Shown one piece after another: positions 11,246 to 21,484 of a DNA stretch of 64,000 bases. The DNA lies in assembly GCA_964342525.1 (NCBI GenBank), contig CAYFGQ010000005.1, forward strand, positions 1-64,000, written 5' to 3'. Origin of the DNA: G963676205 sp964342525 (GTDB taxonomy: Bacteria; Campylobacterota; Campylobacteria; Campylobacterales; Arcobacteraceae). Both the position numbers and the translations under genes were made by a program. The notes beneath the pieces are model-generated. The model saw only the letters and a list, made by a program, of their open reading frames with translations. It was not told where the DNA came from and ran no database searches. Every line of letters starts with the position of its first letter. Within the stretch, counting starts at the first letter, position 1.

Positions 11246-12553
11246 TTATACAGTCTCCTCCTTATCCCCACTAGCTTGTAAAACACTATCTTCCACCTCA
11301 CTAAGATAGAGTTTTACATCATAATAATCACTTTGAAATAGATAATATATATCACAACGATAATCAAGCAATCTTTTTATATTTGCCAATTGTTTTAATA
11401 ATCTCTTAGAATCTGTTTTATCAATCTTTGATTCAACCTGTCTTATTCTCTCTTTTTGTAAATAAATATGTTCAGTTGCATTTCTAGTATATACTGGAAG
11501 TATAAATTTAAGTATTATTATAATTATAGGAATCAATGGTAAGATGATAATCATACTATTACTAATAAATGAAGTTAACCAATATGGTAAATAGTGTTCT
11601 AAAAAAGTATCTCCATTTTCAAAATAAATCTCAGATGCAGGATGTAAGTCAAACTCTACAAACTCTTTAGATGGGAAAAAATCTACCTTTTCAAATATAC
11701 CACCATGTTTGTGTACTTGTTTGATTTTTTTTAGTATAAATCTAACCTTCTCAGGACTTACAGTATTTGTATTTACCACTAGGTTTGCTGTGGTTGCTAA
11801 AAGTTTTTTATCTGACTCTGGTATATTTCTAGATAGATCTATCACCCCTTCACCTAAAACTAAAGAGGTAACATACTCATATTTATCTTTATAGGCTATA
11901 TCCCTTCTAAAACTCATCAATTTACAGTTATCTAAATCTATTAGTTTTTTTAAGATATTTGAGCTTGGATATACACTTATAAGAAGAGCATCGATCTCTC
12001 CTTTTTTTAATAACTCATAACCATCATCAGTAGAAAGACTTAAAATCTTACTATTTGATTCATCAATGTCATTATCTCTTAATAGATGTTTAGAGAAGAT
12101 TCTAGTTCCACTCCCCTTTGGTCCTACGGATATAGTTTTACCCTTTAGATCATAAAGATAGTTTACATCTAAGTCATCTTTATAAAATACCCATAAAGGC
12201 TCATAAAATACACTAGCTATAGATTTGATATATTCACTTTTTATGATATCTTCATCATCCCCAACAGTTCCACCTTGAATAAAAGCTAAATCAATTTTAC
12301 CCTTTTTTAAAAGATTTAACGCCTCCTCTGAACCTGCTGTGATTTTTATATCTAGGTCTATATTATCCTGTGCTAAAACTTCTTGATATATTTTTCCATA
12401 TTTATAATAAGCACCACTTTTTGAACCAGTAGCTATGGTAAAACCATTTTTAGAATCAGAGTTTACTATAGAATATAAGCCTAATAAAGTCAAAACCAAT
12501 ATAATAAGTGAATTTCTAAAAACTATACAAAGGGGAAACTTTTTTAAACTCAT
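11246..12553 (-). CDS. TAXI-family TRAP solute-binding protein
   Basis: A 435-residue protein with an N-terminal signal or anchor (about 12-30), then FTIATGSKSGAYYKYGKIYQ, AGSEEALNLLKKGKIDLAFIQGG and VGPKGSGTRIFSKHLL, which are characteristic of TAXI periplasmic receptors. After the binding domain comes a membrane segment (about 335-360) and a charged cytoplasmic tail of about 75 residues. That makes it longer than a simple TAXI receptor (about 320), so it may be membrane anchored and act in sensing rather than transport. No TAXI permease lies next to it. It faces lutC tail to tail. Confidence 0.82.
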   Translation of the reverse strand: MSLKKFPLCIVFRNSLIILVLTLLGLYSIVNSDSKNGFTIATGSKSGAYYKYGKIYQEVLAQDNIDLDIKITAGSEEALNLLKKGKIDLAFIQGGTVGDDEDIIKSEYIKSIASVFYEPLWVFYKDDLDVNYLYDLKGKTISVGPKGSGTRIFSKHLLRDNDIDESNSKILSLSTDDGYELLKKGEIDALLISVYPSSNILKKLIDLDNCKLMSFRRDIAYKDKYEYVTSLVLGEGVIDLSRNIPESDKKLLATTANLVVNTNTVSPEKVRFILKKIKQVHKHGGIFEKVDFFPSKEFVEFDLHPASEIYFENGDTFLEHYLPYWLTSFISNSMIIILPLIPIIIIILKFILPVYTRNATEHIYLQKERIRQVESKIDKTDSKRLLKQLANIKRLLDYRCDIYYLFQSDYYDVKLYLSEVEDSVLQASGDKEETV

Positions 12554-12807
12554 ACAAAACCTTTTTTCACATCATTTTGGATTGAATAATAATTAAAAAA
12601 AGTTGCTAAAGGGTCCCCTTATTAATTTTTCATAAAATTACAATTTTGTTATATTTTTATTAGTGTTTTCTAAGTTTTATTCGTGGCAAGAGTGTAATTT
12701 CAACTATTGGAGTATTTTTCTTTATTTTTATCAGTTTATACACTTTAAGTGATTACAAAGTATTTAGATAAGCATTTTTTATATTGGTTTAAACAAAAAA
12801 ATAATCA

Positions 12808-14667
12808 CTAAATTTTATTTAAATACTCTAGGATATTTCCATCTATTGGTTTTTTGATAGTTAAAAGCACATCAAATTCTAAGCTAAGTTCCAACTTATC
12901 TTCATAAAGTAGTATCATCTTTGATTTATCAAATTGATCTAAAATACTACTATCTTTTAAACTATCAATATCAATGATCAAATATTTAAAACTATGCTTT
13001 TCATATATGTCTTTGAATTCTTCAATACTTTGTATTTGGGTAAGATTATGTTGTTTTTTAATATCTACAATAAGTTTAAAAAATAAACTTGGATTTGTAT
13101 TTAGTATCAAAATATTTTCTTGATTTTTATCTTCTTGGTGATTATTCTCTATGATTTTTTCACTTGTAGTTTGTTTATTTTGTATATTTATATTTTTAGC
13201 ATTCTTTGGAATTCTTAGAGTAAATTTACACCCTTGATTTGTATATGATTCTAAAGATATCTCCCCTTTTAATAACTCTACCAATTCCTTAGAGATAGCA
13301 AGTCCTAAACCTGTACCACCATATTTTCTTGTAGTACTTGCATCTGCTTGTTTAAACCTATCAAAGATATGTTTTTGTTTCTCTTGGGATATACCTATAC
13401 CATCATCTTCTATAAGTATATTTATATACTCACCCATATCTTGTATTATAAACTTTATAGATCCAGAGGAAGTGAATTTAACAGCATTGCTTAAAAGATT
13501 TTTTATCACCTGTTTGATTCTTTTTTCATCACTATAAATTTGAGCTAAACTAGCATCACATGAATAGATAAAATTTAAGCCCTTTTGTTTAATCTGAGGA
13601 TTAAACATTTCTACCATATCTTTAAAAATATTTTGTATATCACACATATCAAAATCAGCTTCCAAACGTCCAGCTTCAAGTTTTGATATATCTAATATAT
13701 CATTTATAAGAGATAGAAGGTCATGCCCACAACTATTTATGATATTTAGACTTTTTACATATTTTTCATCTAAATCCCCTTGTCTATTTTTCATCATAGT
13801 GGCAGATAGAAGATTTATAGAGTTTAGAGGTGTTTTTAGCTCGTGGCTTACATTTGCTAAAAAATCATCTTTTGCTTTATTGGCTACTATTAGTTCTTGT
13901 TTTTGTTGCTCTTGTAGAAGTGCTAAGTTTTTTAATTTTTCATAGGCTTCATTATTTCTTTGGGACATGTTATTAAACTTATTTACCAAAATATTTAATT
14001 CACCATATTTGGAGTTATCATCTAAAGATATCTCTTTATACTCCTCAGATACATCAAACTCTTTTGTGGCTTGGATAATATAACTTAGAGGTTTTGTAAG
14101 TAGCTTTTGTGCAAAATATGTAAACAATATCCATAAACTAACAATAATCACAACACTATAGATCAATATAAAATATAAAGACTTCTCCACAATTTCATAA
14201 ATAGCTTCAATGGAGGTATAAATACTTACCTTTGCTAAAAGTTCACTAATATCACCCTCTTGAGCATATACATCAAAAGAATGTTCTATCAATTTATCAC
14301 TAAATTTAATCAAATCATTCTTTTCAAATATAAACTCACTATATCTATTATCTTTTAATGCCAATATTCCCTTTTGGATAAATACCTCATCATTGGCACT
14401 TATAATAGATATACCTATAATTCCAGATGATGCAGATATAGCCTCTGCTCCAGCTTTTATCTGCTCCTCATCAAAATGCCAAATACTATTTGATAAAGCA
14501 CTATAAAAGTCTTGCTCAATAGCTTTCATATCTTTTATAGTATTTTCTTTTGCTAAGTTGTATTGGGCAAAAATATGATATCCAGTAAATAAGATTGCTA
14601 TTAGGGCATATCCTATAAAGATCTTTCTAAATAGGATTTGTCCTAGTTTTTTATAACTATTTTGCAT
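12808..14667 (-). CDS. Membrane sensor histidine kinase with degenerate receiver
   Basis: This 619-residue protein has membrane segments near 13-31 and 165-187 around a periplasmic sensor of about 130 residues. A HAMP-like linker follows, then a HisKA H-box (DDFLANVSHELKTPLNSI, about 270-285) and a HATPase with DDGIGISQEKQ and GGTGLGLAIS. The last 100 residues look like a receiver (ILILNTNPS, YLIIDID, IKKPI), but the acidic pair is replaced by Asn and Thr, so it may be a pseudo-receiver. It overlaps the upstream solute-binding gene by 11 bp, which suggests the binding protein presents a ligand to the kinase. The response regulator is not adjacent; 15641-16288 is the nearest. Confidence 0.85.
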   Translation of the reverse strand: MQNSYKKLGQILFRKIFIGYALIAILFTGYHIFAQYNLAKENTIKDMKAIEQDFYSALSNSIWHFDEEQIKAGAEAISASSGIIGISIISANDEVFIQKGILALKDNRYSEFIFEKNDLIKFSDKLIEHSFDVYAQEGDISELLAKVSIYTSIEAIYEIVEKSLYFILIYSVVIIVSLWILFTYFAQKLLTKPLSYIIQATKEFDVSEEYKEISLDDNSKYGELNILVNKFNNMSQRNNEAYEKLKNLALLQEQQKQELIVANKAKDDFLANVSHELKTPLNSINLLSATMMKNRQGDLDEKYVKSLNIINSCGHDLLSLINDILDISKLEAGRLEADFDMCDIQNIFKDMVEMFNPQIKQKGLNFIYSCDASLAQIYSDEKRIKQVIKNLLSNAVKFTSSGSIKFIIQDMGEYINILIEDDGIGISQEKQKHIFDRFKQADASTTRKYGGTGLGLAISKELVELLKGEISLESYTNQGCKFTLRIPKNAKNINIQNKQTTSEKIIENNHQEDKNQENILILNTNPSLFFKLIVDIKKQHNLTQIQSIEEFKDIYEKHSFKYLIIDIDSLKDSSILDQFDKSKMILLYEDKLELSLEFDVLLTIKKPIDGNILEYLNKI

Positions 14668-15394
14668 ACTCTTTCAATACACCTTTAAAATCTAAGTCTT
14701 TTAAGAACTTATATAATTCAGGATTTTTAACTGTACTCATAATATTTCTCATATAAGACTGGTGTGGTGTTTTTGATGCACTTAGGGTATTTAAAGATTT
14801 ATCTTGCAGTTGATAATATACAAATGCAGAAGCTGGTAATAAAGTCACATCAACCCTACCAGCTAACACTTTTTGAAGGTTTTTTTCTTCATCTTTACCA
14901 TCTATTCTCTCTATTTTAGCCTCTTTTACAAGCTCATCTATACCCACATAACGGTGTCCACCTATTCCAGCTAGAGTTTTTCCAATTAATGAGTTTGGAT
15001 TTTTATACTCTATTTTGTTTTTAGTAGAATAAATTATGGCATTTGAGTCTTCAAATAGAGGTGTCCAATTAAAATTCTCTAAAGAATCTTTCCCAAATCC
15101 CCATTTATGATTTACCCACAATACCATCCACTCTGTAGAGCATTTTTTTGTATTTCCACATTTTTTTGATATCCATGGTTTTAGATAGTAGTTTAGTCTT
15201 TTTCTTGGTACAACTTTTAGATTAAAAGTAAATTGATCACTTTGCTTATTTAGATAATTGATCAAATCATAACTTAAACCTTTATCTTTATCAGTAATAA
15301 ATGGTGCATGATTATGATATGTATATACATCAACATTTTGTTGTGCAAACAGTGAACTAAAAAACAATACACATATAAGTAAAAACTTTTTCAT
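14657..15394 (-). CDS. Periplasmic solute-binding protein (SBP_bac_3-like), kinase partner
   Basis: A 245-residue protein with a signal peptide (MKKFLLICVLFFSSLFA). The body is a two-lobed amino-acid-type binding fold (YTYHNHAPFITDKDKGLSYDLINYL, then IGKTLAGIGGHRYVGI). No permease or ATPase is nearby. The 3' end overlaps the kinase gene at 12808-14667, so a role as an extracytoplasmic sensor for that kinase is likely. The ligand is unknown; lactate-related compounds are possible from context only. Confidence 0.75.
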   Translation of the reverse strand: MKKFLLICVLFFSSLFAQQNVDVYTYHNHAPFITDKDKGLSYDLINYLNKQSDQFTFNLKVVPRKRLNYYLKPWISKKCGNTKKCSTEWMVLWVNHKWGFGKDSLENFNWTPLFEDSNAIIYSTKNKIEYKNPNSLIGKTLAGIGGHRYVGIDELVKEAKIERIDGKDEEKNLQKVLAGRVDVTLLPASAFVYYQLQDKSLNTLSASKTPHQSYMRNIMSTVKNPELYKFLKDLDFKGVLKEYAK

Positions 15395-15574
15395 AACTCA
15401 TCCTTTTCAATTTTTTTGAGTCTCTCAAAAAATAAAATATATCCTTATTAAATATGAATTCCTCTTAAAACCATTTTAAGTAGAGCAATCAATTTAAATA
15501 AATAATTATCTATTTTTATATATAAAAATTAAAAAGTTTGATTAAAAATGTTGTTTTTTATTTAGCTAGTTAAA

Positions 15575-15607
15575 CTTAGTGGAAATAGCCAAAATATATC
15601 CACTAAG
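15575..15607 (-). terminator. Hairpin downstream of the response regulator
   Basis: CTTAGTGGA and TCCACTAAG form a 9-bp perfect stem with a 15-nt loop, just past the stop of the minus-strand response regulator and followed by TTTAACT. It is a plausible but weak terminator that would separate the regulator from the binding-protein/kinase pair. Confidence 0.5.
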
Positions 15608-15640
15608 AAAAATGAGAAGTATTGTTAAAACTTGGAGTAT

Positions 15641-16288
15641 CTATTTTACAACATGAAACTTATAACCAAAATCTATCAATGTTTCCACGCACTCTTTTGG
15701 TATTTTTTTTCTAAGTCTCATCATCAAGGTTCTAATGCTATCTATTGTAGCTATATCACCTTCCCAAACATAATTTGATATCTGCTCAAAGGTAAGAACT
15801 TTATCTATATGTAAAAGTCCAAAATGTAAAAGGAGAGTCTCTTTTTTTGTAAGTTTTACAAGTTTATTATCTCTATAAAGTTCTCTAGATTCTATATGGT
15901 ATACAAACTCACTATTTAGGTTTATAGTTTTTTTATCAAGCTGACATAGTTTTTCTATTTTTACCTCTAGCTCATCTATATAAAATGGCTTTTTTATGAA
16001 ATCATCTGCACCTAAACCATAAGCATCTTTTATGGTTTCAAGATCAATATTTGAGCTTATGATAAGTACTGGTGTATCTGCGTAAGTTTCCCTTATCTCT
16101 TTTAATATACTAATTCCATCTAAAGATGGTACATTTATATCTAAAATAAAACAATCATAACCCTCATAGGCATTTTCTAGAGCTAAAGTCCCATCTTCAA
16201 AGGAATCGACCACATAACCCTTTACCTCTAAGTGTTTTACTATTGTATTATTTAATCTTCTATTATCCTCTAAAAGTAAGACTCTCAT
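15641..16288 (-). CDS. OmpR-family response regulator
   Basis: This 215-residue protein has an N-terminal receiver: LLLEDNRR (acidic pocket), FILDINVPSLDG with the phospho-accepting Asp near residue 52, IISS, and the conserved Lys in IKKPFYI. A C-terminal winged helix follows (LTKKETLLLHFGL, then SIRTLMMRLRKKIP). The ATG overlaps the stop of the upstream kinase gene by 4 bp, so the two form a coupled pair. Its targets probably include the lactate and TRAP genes nearby; this is inferred from position only. Confidence 0.92.
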   Translation of the reverse strand: MRVLLLEDNRRLNNTIVKHLEVKGYVVDSFEDGTLALENAYEGYDCFILDINVPSLDGISILKEIRETYADTPVLIISSNIDLETIKDAYGLGADDFIKKPFYIDELEVKIEKLCQLDKKTINLNSEFVYHIESRELYRDNKLVKLTKKETLLLHFGLLHIDKVLTFEQISNYVWEGDIATIDSIRTLMMRLRKKIPKECVETLIDFGYKFHVVK

Positions 16289-18498
16289 GACTCACCTCCA
16301 TCTTTTGGCAACTCTATAATAAGTGAAGTTTTTTCACACTCTTCACAAAAATATATCTCACCATCCATCTTATCACATATAAGTACTCTACTCATATAAA
16401 GCCCCAATCCGTTCCCTGAACTCTTTGTACTGTAGTATGGATCAAATACTTTTTTCTTATCTTCTGGTTTTATCCCTGATCCATTATCTATAATTGTAAT
16501 TTTTGTTTTATCATCTAAGGCTGAAACAATGATATTTATTTCACCTCTTAAGCTTTTATCCAATTGTTTGGCGCCGATTATAGCATCTTTTGCATTGTTT
16601 ATGATAGTGATAAGCACTTGCATAAACTCATTTTTATAACCATATGCCATTAATTTCTCATCTTCATATGAGATATCAAGATCAATATATGAGTATTTTA
16701 TCTGTCTTTCTAAAATATTTAATACCTCATCAAAGGCATCTTTGATATAAAAGTGAGATTTTTTCACCGATGGTTTTAAAAAATCTCTAAAGTCTTTTAG
16801 AGTTTTTGACATATATTGAATCTGCACCATAGAATCAGATACAAAACTATCCATATCACCTTTTTCAATATTTCCTGTTTGGTATTGAAGTTCTAAATCT
16901 TGTACTATGGCAGACATCTCCACAAGAGGTTCATTCCACTGATGAGCAATAGCACTTATCATCTCACCAATCTCTGCTAGTTTTGACTGTTGGGCTAAGA
17001 AAGATTCATTTTGTTTTTTTTCTTTTTGAGCTTCCACAAACTCAGTGATATCGTGCAATACAGATAATATCCCTTGCACATTTCCAGATAGATCATAATA
17101 TAAAGATTTATTTAAAAGTACTGTTCTTGAACTACCATCTTTAAGAGGGAAATCCATGATAAACTCACCCACATCTTCATTATTAAAAAGTTTTGCTTCT
17201 ATCTCCTCATGGGCTTTTACAAACTCTGTTTGATTCCCAAAAAAATCTTGCATAGTTTTACCTATGATCTCACTTTTATGGTAACCAAAAAATTCAGAAA
17301 AGGCATGATTACATCCTATATATTTACCCTCCCTATCTTTATAAGAGATTGGATTTTTTATGGTATTTAATAGGGCTTCAATAAAATGAAGCTGCAGTTT
17401 GTATTCATTTCTAGCATTTCTTTTATCTATTAAAGACATGATTAAAAGTACTATGATAAAGATTGTAAATAAAAATACTAATAAGGTAAGCATAATACGC
17501 ATCTTATACTCTTCATAAAAACTATAAGGTTTATTTCTTATAAGTGATCCAAGGGGTGTTTGTCTTTCACTTATTTCAAACTCTTCTAGCTTATTATGAT
17601 CAAAGATGTGTCTATTTGGACTTTTTTTGATAATCTCCACTTGATTTGCAGGAGTACCCTCTAAAATCTTTTTAGCTAGTCCTGAAGCCTTTTCACCTTG
17701 GGCATATCCATGGGTTAAATATCCACCCAATAAACCATAATCAAGATAAAAATCCCAAAGTCCATAAATAGGCACAGACGTACTCTCTTCTATGGTTTTT
17801 AAACCATCTTTAAAGGTAAATATTTTTCCTGTCTCATCTTTAAATAAGAGCATAAATAAGATAACTGTATCTTTTTTATTTAATTTACTTACCTTTTCTT
17901 TTAATTCATCAATTTTAAACTTATCAATATATTCTATCTCGATAACACCTTCATAACCTATGGATGCTTGGAGGAACTCCCTCTTTATGGCTTGTCCTGT
18001 TATAGTAGTATCATTTAATACCACAAGCTTTTTAATATTTGGATGAAGTTTCAAAATAAGATTTAGGTTTTTTCTAATATCCACAGCTTCTACAACCCCT
18101 GTGGTTCTATCTTTTATGTTTGAATTATCAAACCAGTCTTGATCAAAATTATTGATACCACAAAATACTATTGGTACATTTTGAAAGATTTTATTATGGT
18201 GGTTATTTAAAAAATCAAGGGCTGTATTATCTGATGCGATTATAAGATCAAATTTTCTATTTTTATATTTTTCTTGGTAATGATTTAAAAGAGAGTCTAT
18301 ATATTTTTTTGTATGGATTCTTTTGGTATCCATATATTCTGTGGATATCTCCACATCTGAATCTTGGAAGCTATCTCCTACGGCCTCAGAGATTGAGTCT
18401 GTCCACTCATACCCTTTATGGTATGAGTGAAGTAAAAGAACCTCTTTAGAGTAGGCAAATATTGACAGTAATAAAAATAAAACAAGTTTATTTCCCAT
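16285..18498 (-). CDS. Sensor histidine kinase with ABC-substrate-binding-like periplasmic domain and PAS
   Basis: The start is set at the ATG at 18498 (737 residues), which begins with a signal or anchor (GNKLVLFLLLSIFAYS). A GTG further upstream (18546) lies deeper in the previous gene and is less likely. The periplasmic part (about 20-330) resembles ABC_sub_bind proteins (LLLHSYHKGYEWTDSI, VPIVFCGINNF, YGLWDFYLDYGLLGGYL). A membrane segment near 340-360 is followed by a PAS domain (FIEALLNTIKNPISYKD), an H-box reading IAHQWNEPL instead of the usual IAHQWRQPL, and a HATPase (IIDNGSGIKP, GNGLGLYMS). It pairs with the downstream regulator and overlaps the D-lactate dehydrogenase gene by 11 bp, so lactate or a related compound is a reasonable ligand guess. 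Confidence 0.88.
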   Translation of the reverse strand: MGNKLVLFLLLSIFAYSKEVLLLHSYHKGYEWTDSISEAVGDSFQDSDVEISTEYMDTKRIHTKKYIDSLLNHYQEKYKNRKFDLIIASDNTALDFLNNHHNKIFQNVPIVFCGINNFDQDWFDNSNIKDRTTGVVEAVDIRKNLNLILKLHPNIKKLVVLNDTTITGQAIKREFLQASIGYEGVIEIEYIDKFKIDELKEKVSKLNKKDTVILFMLLFKDETGKIFTFKDGLKTIEESTSVPIYGLWDFYLDYGLLGGYLTHGYAQGEKASGLAKKILEGTPANQVEIIKKSPNRHIFDHNKLEEFEISERQTPLGSLIRNKPYSFYEEYKMRIMLTLLVFLFTIFIIVLLIMSLIDKRNARNEYKLQLHFIEALLNTIKNPISYKDREGKYIGCNHAFSEFFGYHKSEIIGKTMQDFFGNQTEFVKAHEEIEAKLFNNEDVGEFIMDFPLKDGSSRTVLLNKSLYYDLSGNVQGILSVLHDITEFVEAQKEKKQNESFLAQQSKLAEIGEMISAIAHQWNEPLVEMSAIVQDLELQYQTGNIEKGDMDSFVSDSMVQIQYMSKTLKDFRDFLKPSVKKSHFYIKDAFDEVLNILERQIKYSYIDLDISYEDEKLMAYGYKNEFMQVLITIINNAKDAIIGAKQLDKSLRGEINIIVSALDDKTKITIIDNGSGIKPEDKKKVFDPYYSTKSSGNGLGLYMSRVLICDKMDGEIYFCEECEKTSLIIELPKDGGES

Positions 18499-21295
18499 GG
18501 CTACATTGATCAAGTAAATAAAGGATCGAGCTATAGTCCTTTCCACTATGGTGGCTTAGCCCAATTTCACATGTTTTACTTGTACTAAATCCTCTCGTGT
18601 TAACTTTCTCAGTTTGAAACTTTAGTGTACTTAGTGCTGAAGCATTTAACTCAGGGAAATTAAACCCTCTATCTCCTGCAAAACCACAACAATTGATATC
18701 TTTAGGGATGATTACATTATCACTTAAAGCATTTGCTAAAGATGCAAATTTATCTGTAAGTCCCATTTTTCTTGCACTACAAGTTGTGTGGATAGCTATA
18801 GTTTCATCTGTTTTTGTAATCTCTAAATGTGGTAATAAATACTCTATAGAGAAATCAATAGGCTCATAAACATTTAGATTTAACTCTTTTAGCCCATTTA
18901 CGATTCTATATGTACATGGTGAATTATCACAAAGGATTGGATACTCTCCAAAGTTTGATGCGATATTTAACTCCATCAATAGTAAGTTTAATTGCTCATC
19001 TGCATCTTCTTTAAAGCCCTTAGACTCAAATGGTACACCACAACATAAAGATTTATCATTATCTGGATATATTATATTGTATTTTGCCTTTGCTAGTAGT
19101 GATTCTACTACTTTATTTAGATCCCTTTTATCTTTTGCTTTTTTACTTGATCCAAAGGCTCTATTGATACAAGATGAGAAATATACCACTTTTTTCTCAA
19201 ATGGTTGAGCTGATTTACTCTTTTTATACTCTGCAACTTTTGGCATTGAATCATACCAATATGGAAATGCTGGTATAGCTTTTCTAATAGCTCTCATACC
19301 ACCTGCACCCACAATTGACTCAGCAAAATTAAGTACTTTAAATCCTTGTCTCATACCAAAGATAGTCTCACCATACATAGTTGCTACACCAGAAGATATC
19401 TTCTTTGCAAAGTTTGAGTGTTGTTTCTCTCTAATATCTTTTGTAAGCATACCAGTATTAATACCTACAGGACAAGATGTGGCACATAAACCATCAACGG
19501 CGCACGTCTCTTCCCCATCATATTGATATAGGGCTTGAAGCTCTTTATATGGCTCAAGATTATCTTTTCTTCTTTGAATCTCTCTATTTACTGCGATTCT
19601 TTGTCTTGGTGTTAGAGTAAGATCTTTTGATGGACAAATAGGCTCACAAAAACCACACTCGATACATTTATCAGCTATTGCATTAAATGCTGGCATAAAT
19701 TTTAAATCTTTTACATGGGCTTTTTTATCATCATTGATAATTACCCCAGGGTTTAAAAGGTTTTTCGGATCGAAGATATTTTTTAATCTTACCATTAAAG
19801 AGTATGCATCTGCTCCCCACTCCATCTCAACAAATGGAGCCATATTTCTTCCTGTACCATGTTCAGCTTTTAAACTACCTTTGTATTTTACAGCTACAAG
19901 ATCACAAACATCATCCATAAAGGCTTCATATCTATCAACCTCTTTTTGTGTTGAAAAGTCTTGTGTAAATACAAAGTGAACATTTCCTTCTAGGGCATGA
20001 CCAAATATGATCGCTTCATCATAGTTATACTTTTTAAATATCTTTTGAAGCTCAACCACACCATCAGCTAAATCTTCCACATTAAATGCCACATCTTCGA
20101 TGATAACAGTTGTACCAGATTCTCTCATAGCACCAACAGTTGGGAAAGTACCTTTTCTAATAGCCCAAAGTTTCATATAATCCTTTGGATCATCAAAGAA
20201 TCTTACATCTTCAACTAGTTTGAATGAGTTGGCAATATATTCAACATCAGTGATTTTTTGCTCTAACTCAGCAGAAGATTGTCCACCAACTTCAACTAAG
20301 ATAGAAGCCACTTCATCATCAAGAAGTTTATAAGATGGATCAACCCCATCCTTATCCTCAACACTTCTAATACTTGCCCTATCCATAAGTTCAGCTGCAT
20401 TTACTAAATCTTTTTTAGCTTTAAGTGCTGATACGAACTTACAGGCTTCAAAGATATCATCAAATAAAATAAGAGCAGATGCTTTTACTTTTGGCTCTGG
20501 GATTGTATTATAAGTGATTGAAGAGATAAATCCAAGTGTACCCTCACTACCAATCATAAGGTGAGAGATGATATCGATCACATCTTCAAAATCAATAAGT
20601 GCATTTAAACTATACCCTGTAGTGTTTTTGATAGAGTATTTTTTCTCTATCTTTTTATAAAGAGTTTCATTCCCTTTGATCTCACTTACAAGCTTTAAAA
20701 TCTCATCAATTAGATCAGACTTCTTAGTCATAAACTCTTTGATTGAACTATCATCTGAAGTATCTAAAACTGTACCATCATTAAATACGATTCTCATATC
20801 TTTTAGGGTCTTATATGAGTTATGATCTATACCACAACACATACCACTAGCATTATTTGCAGCGATTCCACCAATAGCAGCTGCATTTATACTTGCTGGG
20901 TCTGGACCAATTTTTTTACCAAAGAATTTTAAAGCATTGTTTGCTTGTGCACCCACAACCCCCGGTTGTAATTTAATCTGTTTTGCTTCATTTAGTACTT
21001 GGATATTTCTCCAACCAAATGTACAAACTATTAAAATAGAATCAGAGATCGCTTGACCTGATAATGATGTACCAGCAGCTCTAAAGGTAACTGGAAGATC
21101 ATCTTTACTGGCATGTGCTAAAATCTCTTGCACCTCTTTTTCATCTATTGCTTTGATAACCACCTTTGGAACAAGTCTATAAAAAGATGCATCTGTTCCA
21201 TAAGCTAAAGTATGAAGAGGATCTATAAAAATTCTATCAGTTGAAATTGTTTTTGAAATATTGTCGTAAAAACTTTGGTATATACTATTTAACAT
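18488..21295 (-). CDS. FAD/Fe-S oxidoreductase, D-lactate dehydrogenase-like
   Basis: This 935-residue fusion has an N-terminal FAD-binding_4 domain (VTFRAAGTSLSGQA, then IGGIAANNASGMCCG) and an FAD-linked oxidase C domain (GHALEGNVHFVFTQ, AEHGTGRNMAPFVE). A ferredoxin-like 4Fe-4S pair follows (CIECGFCEPICPS and CAVDGLCATSCPVG), then CCG domains (DKSLCCGVPFESKG and DINCCGFAGDRG). This layout matches quinone-linked D-lactate dehydrogenases of the Dld-II type. With LutABC for L-lactate and a TRAP importer next door, D-lactate oxidation is the best reading. It is probably peripheral on the inner membrane. Confidence 0.87.
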   Translation of the reverse strand: MLNSIYQSFYDNISKTISTDRIFIDPLHTLAYGTDASFYRLVPKVVIKAIDEKEVQEILAHASKDDLPVTFRAAGTSLSGQAISDSILIVCTFGWRNIQVLNEAKQIKLQPGVVGAQANNALKFFGKKIGPDPASINAAAIGGIAANNASGMCCGIDHNSYKTLKDMRIVFNDGTVLDTSDDSSIKEFMTKKSDLIDEILKLVSEIKGNETLYKKIEKKYSIKNTTGYSLNALIDFEDVIDIISHLMIGSEGTLGFISSITYNTIPEPKVKASALILFDDIFEACKFVSALKAKKDLVNAAELMDRASIRSVEDKDGVDPSYKLLDDEVASILVEVGGQSSAELEQKITDVEYIANSFKLVEDVRFFDDPKDYMKLWAIRKGTFPTVGAMRESGTTVIIEDVAFNVEDLADGVVELQKIFKKYNYDEAIIFGHALEGNVHFVFTQDFSTQKEVDRYEAFMDDVCDLVAVKYKGSLKAEHGTGRNMAPFVEMEWGADAYSLMVRLKNIFDPKNLLNPGVIINDDKKAHVKDLKFMPAFNAIADKCIECGFCEPICPSKDLTLTPRQRIAVNREIQRRKDNLEPYKELQALYQYDGEETCAVDGLCATSCPVGINTGMLTKDIREKQHSNFAKKISSGVATMYGETIFGMRQGFKVLNFAESIVGAGGMRAIRKAIPAFPYWYDSMPKVAEYKKSKSAQPFEKKVVYFSSCINRAFGSSKKAKDKRDLNKVVESLLAKAKYNIIYPDNDKSLCCGVPFESKGFKEDADEQLNLLLMELNIASNFGEYPILCDNSPCTYRIVNGLKELNLNVYEPIDFSIEYLLPHLEITKTDETIAIHTTCSARKMGLTDKFASLANALSDNVIIPKDINCCGFAGDRGFNFPELNASALSTLKFQTEKVNTRGFSTSKTCEIGLSHHSGKDYSSILYLLDQCSHGK

Positions 21296-21384
21296 ATCTA
21301 TTCCTTTTTTTATTTATATTTTTTTGTTAATGAAAGAAAAAAATATATCTACTCAAGCCTAGGTACGGTATAGATTCTTTGTTG

Positions 21385-21484
21385 NNNNNNNNNNNNNNNN
21401 NNNNNNNNNNNNNNNNNNNNNNNNNNNNNNNNNNNNNNNNNNNNNNNNNNNNNNNNNNNNNNNNNNNNNNNNNNNNNNNNNNNN
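21385..21484. other. 100-N scaffold gap inside an inverted repeat
   Basis: Exactly 100 Ns, so the true length is unknown. The left flank (ATATCTACTCAAGCCTA, 21343-21361) and the right flank (TTAAGCTTGAAGATAATAT, from 21497) are roughly inverted copies, and the left flank also carries TAGGTACGG, as in hairpin A2. A long hairpin may have stopped assembly here. The 281-bp spacer between dctM and the dehydrogenase holds no other feature besides the dctM terminator. Confidence 0.6.
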
